Below, piece after piece: positions 1 to 8,005 of a DNA stretch of 64,000 bases; position 1 is the first letter of the stretch, and each line of letters begins with the position of its first letter. Both the position numbers and the translations under genes were made by a program. The stretch spans positions 248,001 to 312,000 of the forward strand of contig WGMB01000004.1 of assembly GCA_016125275.1 (NCBI GenBank). Direction: 5' to 3'. This DNA comes from Acidobacteriota bacterium (GTDB lineage: Bacteria; Acidobacteriota; Terriglobia; Bryobacterales; UBA6623). Below the pieces are notes generated by a model, which had not been told where the DNA came from, ran no database searches, and saw only the letters and a program-made list of their open reading frames with translations.

Positions 1-1
1 G

Positions 2-664
2 GGCAAGACGACGCTGCTCAACGGCCTGTCGGCGTTCATCTCGCCCAAAGAGCGCATCGTGACGATCGAGGACGCCGCCGAGCTGCAGCTCAAGCAGCCG
101 CACCTGGCTCGGCTCGAGACGCGTCCGCCGAACATGGAGGGCGGCGGCGCGATCCGGCAGCGAGAGCTGCTGGTGAACGCTCTGCGCATGCGGCCCGACC
201 GGATCGTGGTCGGCGAGTGCCGCGGCGAGGAAGCCCTCGACATGCTGCAGGCGATGAACACCGGCCACGACGGCTCGATGACGACCGTCCACGCCAACTC
301 GCCGCGCGACGTGATCATGCGCCTGGAGGTGATGGTCACCATGGCGAGCTCGAACCTGAGCTTGCTGTCGATCCGCCAGCAGGTGGCTTCGGCCATTGAC
401 GTGATCGTACAGACGGCGAGGCTTTCCGACGGCACCCGCAAAATCATGTCGATCACCGAGGTCGGCGGGCTGGAAGGCGAGACGGTCACGCTGCAGGACC
501 TGTTCGTGTTCGAGAAGCGCGGGCTCACCGCCAGCGGCGCCGTGCGCGGACGCTTCGCGGCGACGGGCATCCGGCCGCGGTTCTATGAGCGGATGCTGGC
601 GATGGGCAACGCCCTGCCGGCGGAGGTCTTCGACTCGGTGATGGAAGTGGGAGGCGACGACTGA
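2..664 (+). CDS. cpaF: CpaF/TadA-type secretion ATPase, 3' part only
   Basis: The gene runs off the left edge; the first complete codon is at base 2 and the reading begins inside the Walker A loop (GKTTLLNG). About 220 C-terminal residues are visible. A Walker-B/His-box region follows ([26 protein letters not shown], then [10 protein letters not shown]), as in type II/IV secretion ATPases of the CpaF/TadA family. These hexameric cytoplasmic ATPases power Tad (Flp) pilus assembly. The stop overlaps the tadB start by one base, and tadB and tadC follow, which fixes the family. The N-terminal domain lies outside the window. Confidence 0.95.
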   Translation, partial: GKTTLLNGLSAFISPKERIVTIEDAAELQLKQPHLARLETRPPNMEGGGAIRQRELLVNALRMRPDRIVVGECRGEEALDMLQAMNTGHDGSMTTVHANSPRDVIMRLEVMVTMASSNLSLLSIRQQVASAIDVIVQTARLSDGTRKIMSITEVGGLEGETVTLQDLFVFEKRGLTASGAVRGRFAATGIRPRFYERMLAMGNALPAEVFDSVMEVGGDD

Positions 665-1647
665 TGGCGCTGCTGATCGTGATCTTCGTCGCGACGCTGG
701 GCGTGACGGCGTTGACCTGGGGGCTGGTCCAGCGGACCTTCCAGAACCGCGACGCGGCTCGCACGCGCGATCGGCTGGTGGGCCGTGAGCGGACGCCGGC
801 TAAGGGCGAGGCCGGCAAGGCGCCGGCGCAGCAACTGTTCCTGGGCGAAGGCCAGGACACCAAGCACGTGCTGCGCTGGGCGCTGGCGAAGCTCAACATC
901 GACCAGGCGCTGCAGAAGCTGATCGAGCAGGCCGGCGTCGGCTGGACTTCCGGCCAAGTGGTGGCGAGCTGCCTGCTGCTGGCGCTGATCGTCTTCAACC
1001 TGTGTTGGTATCTGGCGCCGCCGCAGGTGCGCGAGGTCTCCTTCGTCGTGGCTCTCGGAGCGGCCGCGCTGCCGATCTCGTACCTGCGCCGCACGCGGCG
1101 GAAGCGGACCTACGCCTTCGAGGCGCAGTTTCCCGATGCGTTGCAGTTCATTGCACGGGCGATGCGGGCCGGCCACGCCTTCTCGGTCTCGCTCGAGATG
1201 CTGCACAAGGAGTTCACCGAGCCGCTCGGCGGAGAGTTCCGGCGCACCTTCGAGGAACAGAACCTGGGGCTGCCGATCGACACGGCGCTCGAAAAGCTGG
1301 CCCGAAGAATGCCGCTGCTCGACGTGCAGTTCTTCGTGGCCGCTGTGGTGTTGCAGAAGCGCACCGGCGGCAACCTGGCGGAAATTCTCGACAAGCTGGC
1401 GGTGCTGATCCGCGAGAGGTTCAAGCTGCGCGGACAGATCCGCACGATCAGCGCCCAGGGCCGCATGTCGAGCCTAGTGCTGACGGGGATTCCGGTGGTG
1501 GTGGGCGTGATGATGTACTTCGTCAACCGGGCGCACATGCAGTTCTTTGTGGAAGAAGAGATTGGGCGCTGGATGGCGCTGCTGGCGATCGGTTTCGTGG
1601 CGGTGGGGTACCTCGTCATGCGGCAGATCGTGAACATCGAGGTCTGA
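664..1647 (+). CDS. tadB: Tad pilus inner-membrane protein TadB
   Basis: A 327-residue type II secretion F-domain protein, the usual TadB length. An N-terminal helix (about 2-20) is followed by a charged cytoplasmic region, two hydrophobic stretches near residues 100-145, the T2SF domain (about 155-275, with the ARAMRAGHAFSVSLE segment) and two C-terminal helices (near 275-295 and 305-325). TadB and TadC form the inner-membrane platform on which the CpaF ATPase acts. The ATG overlaps the cpaF stop (TGATG), so translation is probably coupled. Confidence 0.93.
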   Translation: MALLIVIFVATLGVTALTWGLVQRTFQNRDAARTRDRLVGRERTPAKGEAGKAPAQQLFLGEGQDTKHVLRWALAKLNIDQALQKLIEQAGVGWTSGQVVASCLLLALIVFNLCWYLAPPQVREVSFVVALGAAALPISYLRRTRRKRTYAFEAQFPDALQFIARAMRAGHAFSVSLEMLHKEFTEPLGGEFRRTFEEQNLGLPIDTALEKLARRMPLLDVQFFVAAVVLQKRTGGNLAEILDKLAVLIRERFKLRGQIRTISAQGRMSSLVLTGIPVVVGVMMYFVNRAHMQFFVEEEIGRWMALLAIGFVAVGYLVMRQIVNIEV

Positions 1648-1663
1648 GGGAGGAGGGAGAGCC

Positions 1664-2578
1664 ATGGCGCTGCTGCTGTCGGTCTTGATGTTTGTGTTCG
1701 TGATGTCGCTGCTGTACTTCTTCGGCATGAAGCTGTGGGTGAGCCCCCAGAACGTGGTGGAGAGGGTGCTGGGCGAGGCGCGCCAGACCGAGGCGCGGCA
1801 TCCGAGCCTGGCCTTCCGCGACGTCCTCACGAAGCTCGGCGACTTCGTGCCTTCGTCGCCCGCCGACTTATCGCTGACGCAGAAGCGCCTCTATGCGGCC
1901 GGCTTCCGCACGGCCGGCGCGCTGAAGACGTTTTTGGGCGTGAAGGCGCTGCTGACCTTGCTGATGCCGCTGGCCGCTTGGCTGGCCACCAGCCAGCTGG
2001 GCCTGGGCGGCGACCACCTACTGCTGCTGTGCGTACTGGCGGCCGGGCTGGGCTACCTGGGCCCCAACGAGGCGCTGGGCTACTTGGTCAGTCGCCGGCG
2101 CAAGCGCATCCAGAAGGCGCTGCCCAATGGGTTGGACCTGCTGGTGGTGTGCGTGGAGTCGGGCTTGGGGCTCGACCAGGCGATCATGCAGGTCTCGCGC
2201 GAGCTGCAACAGGGCTACCCCGAGTTGTCGAGCGAGTTGGCGATCTGCAACCTCGAGATGCGCCACGGCAAGCGGCGCTCGGAGGCGCTGCGGAACCTGG
2301 GCGAGCGGTCCGGGGTGGACGACATGAAGAAGCTGGTGTCGACGCTGATTCAGGCCGACCGCTTCGGCACCAGCCTGGCGCAGTCGCTGCGTACGCACTC
2401 CGAGTTCATGCGGCTCACGGCCCGGCAGAGGGCGGAGGAGCAGGCGGCCAAGATCGGCATCAAGCTGGTGTTCCCCATCTTCTTCTGCATCTTGCCGTCG
2501 TTGTTCGTGGTGACCGTGGGGCCGGTGGTGGTGCGGATTCTGACCGAGCTGATTCCGATGATGACAAGCACTTCTTAA
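1664..2578 (+). CDS. tadC: Tad pilus inner-membrane protein TadC
   Basis: A 304-residue type II secretion F-domain protein, the paralogue of TadB. It has an N-terminal helix (about 2-20), two helices around residues 90-145, the T2SF domain (about 155-280, with LDLLVVCVESGLGLDQAI) and a C-terminal helix. A purine-rich ribosome-binding site (GAGGGAGGAGGGAG) lies just before the ATG, 16 bases after tadB. It should act with TadB and CpaF as the pilus assembly platform. The pilin and outer-membrane genes of the locus are not in the window. Confidence 0.93.
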   Translation: MALLLSVLMFVFVMSLLYFFGMKLWVSPQNVVERVLGEARQTEARHPSLAFRDVLTKLGDFVPSSPADLSLTQKRLYAAGFRTAGALKTFLGVKALLTLLMPLAAWLATSQLGLGGDHLLLLCVLAAGLGYLGPNEALGYLVSRRRKRIQKALPNGLDLLVVCVESGLGLDQAIMQVSRELQQGYPELSSELAICNLEMRHGKRRSEALRNLGERSGVDDMKKLVSTLIQADRFGTSLAQSLRTHSEFMRLTARQRAEEQAAKIGIKLVFPIFFCILPSLFVVTVGPVVVRILTELIPMMTSTS

Positions 2579-2590
2579 GGAGACAAGACG

Positions 2591-2686
2591 ATGGATGCGA
2601 GCATGTTTCGAATCATTTGCGGCGTATTGGGCGTCGTGCTGCTGGTGCTGATCGTGCTGCGGCGCAAGGGCCGCGAGGTCGAGTAG
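2591..2686 (+). CDS. 31-residue single-pass membrane peptide after tadC
   Basis: A short reading frame starting MDASMFRIICGVLGVVLLVL and ending with a basic tail (RRKGREVE). A clear ribosome-binding site (AAGGAG, 2577-2582) overlaps the tadC stop at the right distance from the ATG. Residues 6-23 form one hydrophobic helix and the positive tail suggests the C-terminus stays in the cytoplasm. Position and spacing make it the last gene of the Tad operon visible here. No family is recognised; it could be a small Tad accessory protein. The call rests on the Shine-Dalgarno site, the helix and the context. Confidence 0.55.
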   Translation: MDASMFRIICGVLGVVLLVLIVLRRKGREVE

Positions 2687-2695
2687 CCCCGGGCG

Positions 2696-4099
2696 TCATT
2701 CCACTTTACGGTTGATCTCCTCGGGGGTGATGTCCCACGGTTGGGGCGGAAGGGGATCGTAGCGGGGCCGGGCGTCCTTGGCGGGGAAGCCGGCTACGAC
2801 GGCGCTGAGCTTCGCCAGGGCGGCTCGATGCGCGGGTTGCGCGCTGCCAATGAGATTGCGCTGCTCGCCGGGATCTTCGCGCAGGTCGTAAAGCTTGGCG
2901 ACCTTGCCGTCGAGAACGTGGATCTTGTAGCGCTTGTCGCGCACGACCCGGTCGGTGAAGTCCTGCACCGGGCGGACGCCCTGCTCGTCGAGGCGCGCCG
3001 GACCGTAGCCCATCGCCAGAATCCACTCGCGCGGCCCGGCGGGATCGTCGCCGTGAATCACCGGGACGATCGAGCGGCCGTCGATGACCAAGTCCGTCGG
3101 GGCCTGGGCTCCGGCGAGCTCGAGGAAGGTCGGGAAGAGGTCGCTGAAGTCGGTGAGCGCGTCGGTGGTGGAGCCGGCCGCCACGCCGGGCCCGGTGACG
3201 ACGAACGGCTCGCGCGGTCCGTTCTCGGTGAGCTTGGCCTTGCCGCCCCGAACCGTGCGGCCCTGCATGCGATTGTCGATGCCGCCGGAGGTTCCGTTAT
3301 CGGTGGTGAAGAACAGGTAGGTGTTTTCCCAGACGCCCAACTCTTCGAGGCGGCGCATGACGCGGCCGACCAGATAGTCGGTGTAGCGGGTCATGGCGCG
3401 GTGCATCTCGAGCTTGGTCTTGGCGAACGGCTCGTGCGGGGTGGCGACCAGCGGGCCGTGGGTGAGCGCCATCGGGTAGTAGACGAGCATGGGCTCATCC
3501 TTGTGGCGGCCGACGAAGTCGAGCACGAAGTCGTTGTAGAGGTCGGGGCCGAACTGGCCGGTTGCGGTGCGGCTGCGGCGGTCGGCGCTGGAGTAGACGT
3601 AGGCGTCCCAGTAGCGCTCGGCGCTCGGGGGATTGTCGCCCTCGAAGCCGGTCCACATGAGCCATTCGTCGAAGCCGTGCTCGAACAGGACATTGGGCTG
3701 GATGCGGAAGTCGTTGATTTGCCACTTGCCGGCGATGCCGGTGGCGTAGCCTGCGTCGCGGATGAGCCGCGCAAAGGTCATGTTGCGGTTGGGGTCGAAG
3801 TGGCAGCCGGCGCCCCAGCGGGGCACGTCCCAGTGGTTGGTCCAGCCATGGCGGAAGGGGTACTGCCCGGTCAGCAGAGTGGCGCGCGTGGGCGTGCACT
3901 GCGGCATCGAGTAGGCGTTCTCGAACTTCATGCCGCGTTCGACCAACTTGTCGATGTTGGGCGTCTCGATGCCTTCGGCTCCGTAGCTGGAGACCCATTC
4001 CGGCCCCAGGTCGTCGACCATGATGAAGACGATGTTGGGTTTGTCGGCGGCGTGGAGCGTCGCCAGCAGGGCCAGCGAGAGCGCGAGTCGAAGCAGCAT
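2696..4099 (-). CDS. Secreted sulfatase, formylglycine type
   Basis: A 467-residue alkaline-phosphatase-superfamily sulfatase. A Sec signal peptide (residues 1-17, ending LHA) is followed by the metal-binding start of the domain (IVFIMVDDLGPE, about 23-34). The FGly signature is intact: Cys68-Thr-Pro-Thr-Arg72, then LLTGQYP. The cysteine would be oxidised to formylglycine by a maturase. A later DNGTSGG motif supplies metal ligands. It should hydrolyse sulfate esters of polysaccharides or other substrates outside the cytoplasm. It is convergent with the tad genes and sits 9 bases after the methyltransferase. The substrate cannot be read from the sequence. Confidence 0.92.
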   Translation of the reverse strand: MLLRLALSLALLATLHAADKPNIVFIMVDDLGPEWVSSYGAEGIETPNIDKLVERGMKFENAYSMPQCTPTRATLLTGQYPFRHGWTNHWDVPRWGAGCHFDPNRNMTFARLIRDAGYATGIAGKWQINDFRIQPNVLFEHGFDEWLMWTGFEGDNPPSAERYWDAYVYSSADRRSRTATGQFGPDLYNDFVLDFVGRHKDEPMLVYYPMALTHGPLVATPHEPFAKTKLEMHRAMTRYTDYLVGRVMRRLEELGVWENTYLFFTTDNGTSGGIDNRMQGRTVRGGKAKLTENGPREPFVVTGPGVAAGSTTDALTDFSDLFPTFLELAGAQAPTDLVIDGRSIVPVIHGDDPAGPREWILAMGYGPARLDEQGVRPVQDFTDRVVRDKRYKIHVLDGKVAKLYDLREDPGEQRNLIGSAQPAHRAALAKLSAVVAGFPAKDARPRYDPLPPQPWDITPEEINRKVE

Positions 4100-4108
4100 C
4101 GCCCGCGA

Positions 4109-4732
4109 TTATAGGCGGTTGTGGGCGATGTAGACGAAGGCCGGCGGGATGTTGCGGACGATCAGACGGCGCTCGACGACGGGAAAATGCCGGCGGATCA
4201 TGCAGGAAGCGTCGAAGTATTCGGGGCGACCGTCGACCATCCGCATCCGGCTCACGTACTGAAACTGCGTGAAGACGGCTCCGGGGGCCAGGATCTTGGG
4301 CAGGCCGCCGAGGATGCGCTCGGTGAGCGAGTCAGGAAACAGACTCAGGCCGAGCGAGGAGAGGGCTGCGTCGGCCGCTCCCACGCCGAGCTCCGCCAAA
4401 GCCGCGGGGGCCTCTTCGGCCCCGCGCTCCAGGATGGTCAGGCGCGGGTCGGGCATGTGCTCGCCGAGGTACTTGACGAAGCTGGGGTTGACCTCGAACG
4501 CGATCAGCCGGGCGTCGGGGGCCATGGAGCGCAGCAACGCGCGCGTCATCGCGCCGGTTCCGGGGCCGAACTCGACGATCGTGCGGGCCTTCTCCAGTTG
4601 CAGCGGGCGCACCATGGCGGCGGCCAGGAACCGAGAGCTCGGAACGATAGCCGCCGTGGACTGGAAATCAGCCAGCGCCTGAGCGGCGAAGGTGGCAACG
4701 CTCATTGGGTACGGCGCCGGCCCAAAGGCCAT
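4109..4732 (-). CDS. Class I SAM methyltransferase, phospholipid N-methyltransferase-like
   Basis: A 207-residue Rossmann methyltransferase. The SAM-binding motif I is FGPGTGAMTRALL (around residues 57-69), preceded by SSRFLAAAMV, an arrangement like bacterial PmtA-type phosphatidylethanolamine N-methyltransferases and rRNA dimethyltransferase-like folds. I start at 4732, where GGGGAG lies 8 bases before the ATG. The longer frame to 4831 would overlap the upstream ndh gene by 47 bases and adds an unlikely Arg/Ser-rich leader. The lipid substrate is inference; another small-molecule methyltransferase is possible. Confidence 0.75.
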   Translation of the reverse strand: MAFGPAPYPMSVATFAAQALADFQSTAAIVPSSRFLAAAMVRPLQLEKARTIVEFGPGTGAMTRALLRSMAPDARLIAFEVNPSFVKYLGEHMPDPRLTILERGAEEAPAALAELGVGAADAALSSLGLSLFPDSLTERILGGLPKILAPGAVFTQFQYVSRMRMVDGRPEYFDASCMIRRHFPVVERRLIVRNIPPAFVYIAHNRL

Positions 4733-4784
4733 TTTCAGCGCTCCCCGATGGTAGCATGGGCGCGCGGAATCCGAACAAGACCGC

Positions 4785-6122
4785 TCAGCGATGTTGTGAC
4801 GCGGGCTCGGGCTCGGCCTCGTGGCCGGCACTGTGCTCGGAGGGCTCGACCAGCCGTTCGACGTCGCCGTAGATGAGGCGCGCGCCGCGCTGCATCTTGA
4901 GGTAGGCCCAAGTCCAGTTGAGCATGACGGCGGCGCGGTTGCGGAAGCCGATCAGATAGAGCACGTGGACGAACAGCCAGGCCATCCAGGCGACGAAGCC
5001 GGATAGGCGCACGAAACCAAGGTCCGCGATGGCCGCGGCCCGGCCGATCGTGGCGAGGTTGCCTTTGTCGCGGTACTCGAACGGGAGCAGCGGCTTGCCC
5101 TCGATGGCGCGCAGGATGTTCTTGCCGACGTGGCGACCCTGCTGCATGGCGACCGGAGCGACGCCGGGCAGGGGCTTGCCGTCCTTGCCGTTCAGGCTGG
5201 CCAGGTCGCCGATGACGAAGACGTTGGGCAAGCCCTTGACGCTCAGGTCGGGCTCGACCGGCACTCGGCCGGCGCGATCGGTGGCGGCGCCGAGCATGCG
5301 GCCCAAGGGGGACGCCTGTACGCCGGCCGCCCACAGGACGGTGCGCGTGGCGACCGGGTCGGCGCCCTTGAAGGCGACGCGATCTTCGGTGATCTCCGTG
5401 GCCAGGGTGTTCGCCCAGACCCAGACGCCCTTGTCCCGCAGAGCGGATTCGGCCTTCTTCGATAGCTCCTCGGGGAAGGTGGCCAGGATGCGCGGGCCGC
5501 CTTCGGCCAGAATGACGCGCGTGTCGGTCGGGTCGATCGAGCGGAAATCGTCGACCATCACCTGCTTGGCGATCTCGGCGATGGCGCCGGCCAACTCCAC
5601 GCCGGTGGGGCCGCCGCCGATGACGACGAACGTGAGCAAGGCCTTGCGGCGCGCCGGCTCGACCTCCCGCTCGGCCTTCTCGAAGGCGAGCAGGATGCGG
5701 CGGCGAATCTCGAGGGCGTCGTCGAGCCCCTTCAGGCCCGGGGCGATACGCTCCCACTCCTTGTTGCCGAAGTAGGAATGCCGGGCGCCGGCGGCCAGGA
5801 TCAGGTAGTCGTAGGGAATCTCGTCTTCGTGCAGGTAGACGCGACGTAGCGTGGTGTCGATGCCGACGACCTCGCCCAGCAGCGTTCGCGTGCGCTTGAG
5901 GTTCCGCAGGACCGCGCGGATCGGGTAGGAGATATCGGCCGGCGACAGCGCCGCGGTGGCGACCTGGTACAGCAGCGGCTGGAACAGGTGGTGGTTGACG
6001 CGGTCGATGACGACGACGTCGCACTCGTCCCCGCCGAGCTGCTTGGCGGCGTTCAACCCCCCGAATCCGGCTCCGACGATGACGATGCGGGGACGGTCGC
6101 TGGGGTAATCTAGGATGGCCAT
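4785..6122 (-). CDS. ndh: Type II NADH:quinone oxidoreductase-like flavoprotein
   Basis: A 445-residue two-dinucleotide-fold flavoprotein of the NDH-2 family. The FAD motif is IVIVGAGFGGLNAAKQLG (about 14-31), the NAD(P)H motif FVVIGGGPTGVELAGAI (about 164-180) and the second FAD contact VFVIGDLA (near 295). The C-terminus has the membrane-interacting helices typical of NDH-2 (FVAWMAWLFVHVLYLIGFRNR). It should pass electrons from NADH to quinone without proton pumping. It is transcribed divergently from pyrE with only 23 bases between start codons, and it is followed by the methyltransferase on the same strand. Confidence 0.9.
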   Translation of the reverse strand: MAILDYPSDRPRIVIVGAGFGGLNAAKQLGGDECDVVVIDRVNHHLFQPLLYQVATAALSPADISYPIRAVLRNLKRTRTLLGEVVGIDTTLRRVYLHEDEIPYDYLILAAGARHSYFGNKEWERIAPGLKGLDDALEIRRRILLAFEKAEREVEPARRKALLTFVVIGGGPTGVELAGAIAEIAKQVMVDDFRSIDPTDTRVILAEGGPRILATFPEELSKKAESALRDKGVWVWANTLATEITEDRVAFKGADPVATRTVLWAAGVQASPLGRMLGAATDRAGRVPVEPDLSVKGLPNVFVIGDLASLNGKDGKPLPGVAPVAMQQGRHVGKNILRAIEGKPLLPFEYRDKGNLATIGRAAAIADLGFVRLSGFVAWMAWLFVHVLYLIGFRNRAAVMLNWTWAYLKMQRGARLIYGDVERLVEPSEHSAGHEAEPEPASQHR

Positions 6123-6145
6123 AGTGTTGGCGTCTCTTCGGTTAG

Positions 6146-6715
6146 ATGAGCGAACGCGACAATTTGATTCGACTTTTGGAGATTTTGCAGGCCCGGTCGG
6201 TCCTGCGAGGGGATTTCACGTTGGCTTCGGGCAAGAAGAGCAACGTGTACGTGGACGCTCGCCTTACCACGTTGCACGCCCCGGCGATGCCGTTGATCGG
6301 CCAGTGCTTTCTGGCCCGGATGGCGGCCCGCGGATGGCGTCCTGACGCCGTGGGCGGACTGACGATGGGCGCCGACCCGATCGTGACGGCTGTGTCGCGG
6401 GAGAGCCTGGACCATGCCGACAGACCCATCGACGGTTTCTTGATTCGCAAAGAGGCCAAGGGCCATGGCCGCGGACGGTTCGTGGAAGGGCTCCCCAGCG
6501 GCCAGGGCCTGTCGGCGGTCATCGTGGAGGACACCTCGACCACCGGCGGCTCGACCATCAAGGCGATCGAGCGGGCCCGCGAGTTCGGCTTCCATGTGCT
6601 CGGGGCGATCGCGTTGGTGGACCGCGAGGAAGGCGGGCGTGAGGCGATCGAGGCGGCCGGTTGCGGCTTCGACCGCATCTTCACCTTGAAGCAACTGCTC
6701 GGCGAGCCGGGTTGA
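6146..6715 (+). CDS. pyrE: Orotate phosphoribosyltransferase
   Basis: A 189-residue type I phosphoribosyltransferase that joins orotate and PRPP to make OMP in pyrimidine synthesis. The N-terminus has the orotate-site pattern (RGDFTLASGKKSNVYVD, about 21-37). The PRPP-binding signature is VIVEDTSTTGGSTIKA (about 129-144), and the flexible-loop region KEAKGHGRGRFVEG is present. The length is slightly below the usual 200-215. It starts an apparent rightward run with the amidase 10 bases downstream and is divergent from ndh. Confidence 0.93.
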   Translation: MSERDNLIRLLEILQARSVLRGDFTLASGKKSNVYVDARLTTLHAPAMPLIGQCFLARMAARGWRPDAVGGLTMGADPIVTAVSRESLDHADRPIDGFLIRKEAKGHGRGRFVEGLPSGQGLSAVIVEDTSTTGGSTIKAIERAREFGFHVLGAIALVDREEGGREAIEAAGCGFDRIFTLKQLLGEPG

Positions 6716-6725
6716 GGTCGGCCCC

Positions 6726-7991
6726 ATGCGACTGACGGAGATCAGCGCCGCGCTGTCGGCCGGTCGGACCACGCCGCTCGAGGCAGTGGAGCGCTGTTTG
6801 GCGCGCATTGCGGAAAGGGAAGAGACGGTGCGCGCCTGGGCCTTTCTGGCCGCCGACCAAGCCCGGGAAGAAGCCGAGAAGCTGGGCCGAGAGCTGGCCG
6901 AGTCCGGGCCGCGGAGCCCTCTGCACGGCGTTCCCATCGGCGTGAAAGACATCTTCGATGTCGCCGGCATGCCCTGCGAGTGGGGCACGCCGGTGCAGCG
7001 CGGGCGGATTCCCGCTGCTGATGCCGCACTGATCGCCCGGCTGCGCGAGCTAGGCGCGATCGTGCTCGGCAAGACCCACACGACCGCCTACGCCTACTTC
7101 GACCCGGCTCCGACGCGGCACCCGCGCCACCCGGAGCATACGCCGGGCGGCTCGTCGAGCGGCTCGGCCGCGGCCGTCGCCGACGGCATGGTTCCGCTGG
7201 CGATCGGCAGCCAGACGATGGGGTCGGTGCTGCGGCCGGCGTCATTCTGCGGGGTGACGGGCTTCAAGCCGACCTTCGGCGTGCTGCCGTTGGCCGGGAC
7301 GATGAGCTTTTCGCCGAGCCTGGACCACGCTGGAACATTTGCTGAAGAGGTGGAGGACATCGAGTTGGCGTGGCGGGCGTTGGGCGGCGGACCGGCGGTC
7401 GAGCCCGAAGCGGCGGAGCTGACGGCGTTGCCGTGGCCGATCGAGGGCGCGCTCGAGCCGGCCATGGCGGAAGCCTTCGAGGGCGCGCTCGAACGGTTGC
7501 GACAGGCGGGCTTCGCGGTGCGGCATTCGCCCTTACCGGAAGGGTTCGCCGCCATCCCCGCAGCGCTGCGGACGGTGATGATCGCCGAAGCCGCGGCGAT
7601 CCACGGCTCCGCCTTCGCTCGGCACGGGGAGGCGATGGGGGTGAAGCTGCACGCGCTGCTGGCCGAAGGGCTGAGCGTGGAGACCAAGGATCTCGACGAG
7701 GCGCAGGCGAAGCTGGCGGCGGCAAAGGCGTCGTTCGAAGCGTTTGCCGCCGAGCATCCGGTCGTCGTGACGCCGGCCGCGCTCGGGCCCGCTCCGCTCG
7801 GCCTGGGCTCGACCGGGGACCCGCGCGCCAATGCTCCTTGGACGGCTCTGGGCGTTCCGGCGATTGCGATCCGCTCGGCCGAGACAGCGGACGGGTTGCC
7901 GTTGGGCCTCCAGTTGACGGCTGGGAGAGGGCGGGACCGGGCGCTCCTGGCCGCTGCGCTCGCTTGTCGAACGGTGTTAGGCTCAAACTGA
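6726..7991 (+). CDS. Amidase-signature family hydrolase
   Basis: A 421-residue amidase-signature enzyme with a Ser-cisSer-Lys triad. Lys74 lies in GVKDIFDVA, the Gly/Ser-rich signature GGSSSGS spans 141-147, and the likely nucleophile Ser167 lies in TMGSVLRPASF. The usual GGSIR form of that last motif is changed to MGSVLR, as in some small-molecule amidases. The family hydrolyses amides and includes GatA, but the short C-terminus and the absence of gatB or gatC nearby argue against GatA. It lies 10 bases after pyrE and 14 before trkA. Confidence 0.88.
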   Translation: MRLTEISAALSAGRTTPLEAVERCLARIAEREETVRAWAFLAADQAREEAEKLGRELAESGPRSPLHGVPIGVKDIFDVAGMPCEWGTPVQRGRIPAADAALIARLRELGAIVLGKTHTTAYAYFDPAPTRHPRHPEHTPGGSSSGSAAAVADGMVPLAIGSQTMGSVLRPASFCGVTGFKPTFGVLPLAGTMSFSPSLDHAGTFAEEVEDIELAWRALGGGPAVEPEAAELTALPWPIEGALEPAMAEAFEGALERLRQAGFAVRHSPLPEGFAAIPAALRTVMIAEAAAIHGSAFARHGEAMGVKLHALLAEGLSVETKDLDEAQAKLAAAKASFEAFAAEHPVVVTPAALGPAPLGLGSTGDPRANAPWTALGVPAIAIRSAETADGLPLGLQLTAGRGRDRALLAAALACRTVLGSN

Positions 7992-8005
7992 ACCGTTTCG
8001 GCACT

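Noticed and set aside
2741-4114. A 457-codon rightward frame across the sulfatase
   Set aside because: The sulfatase on the other strand has a signal peptide and an intact active site; the rightward frame has neither start signals nor motifs.
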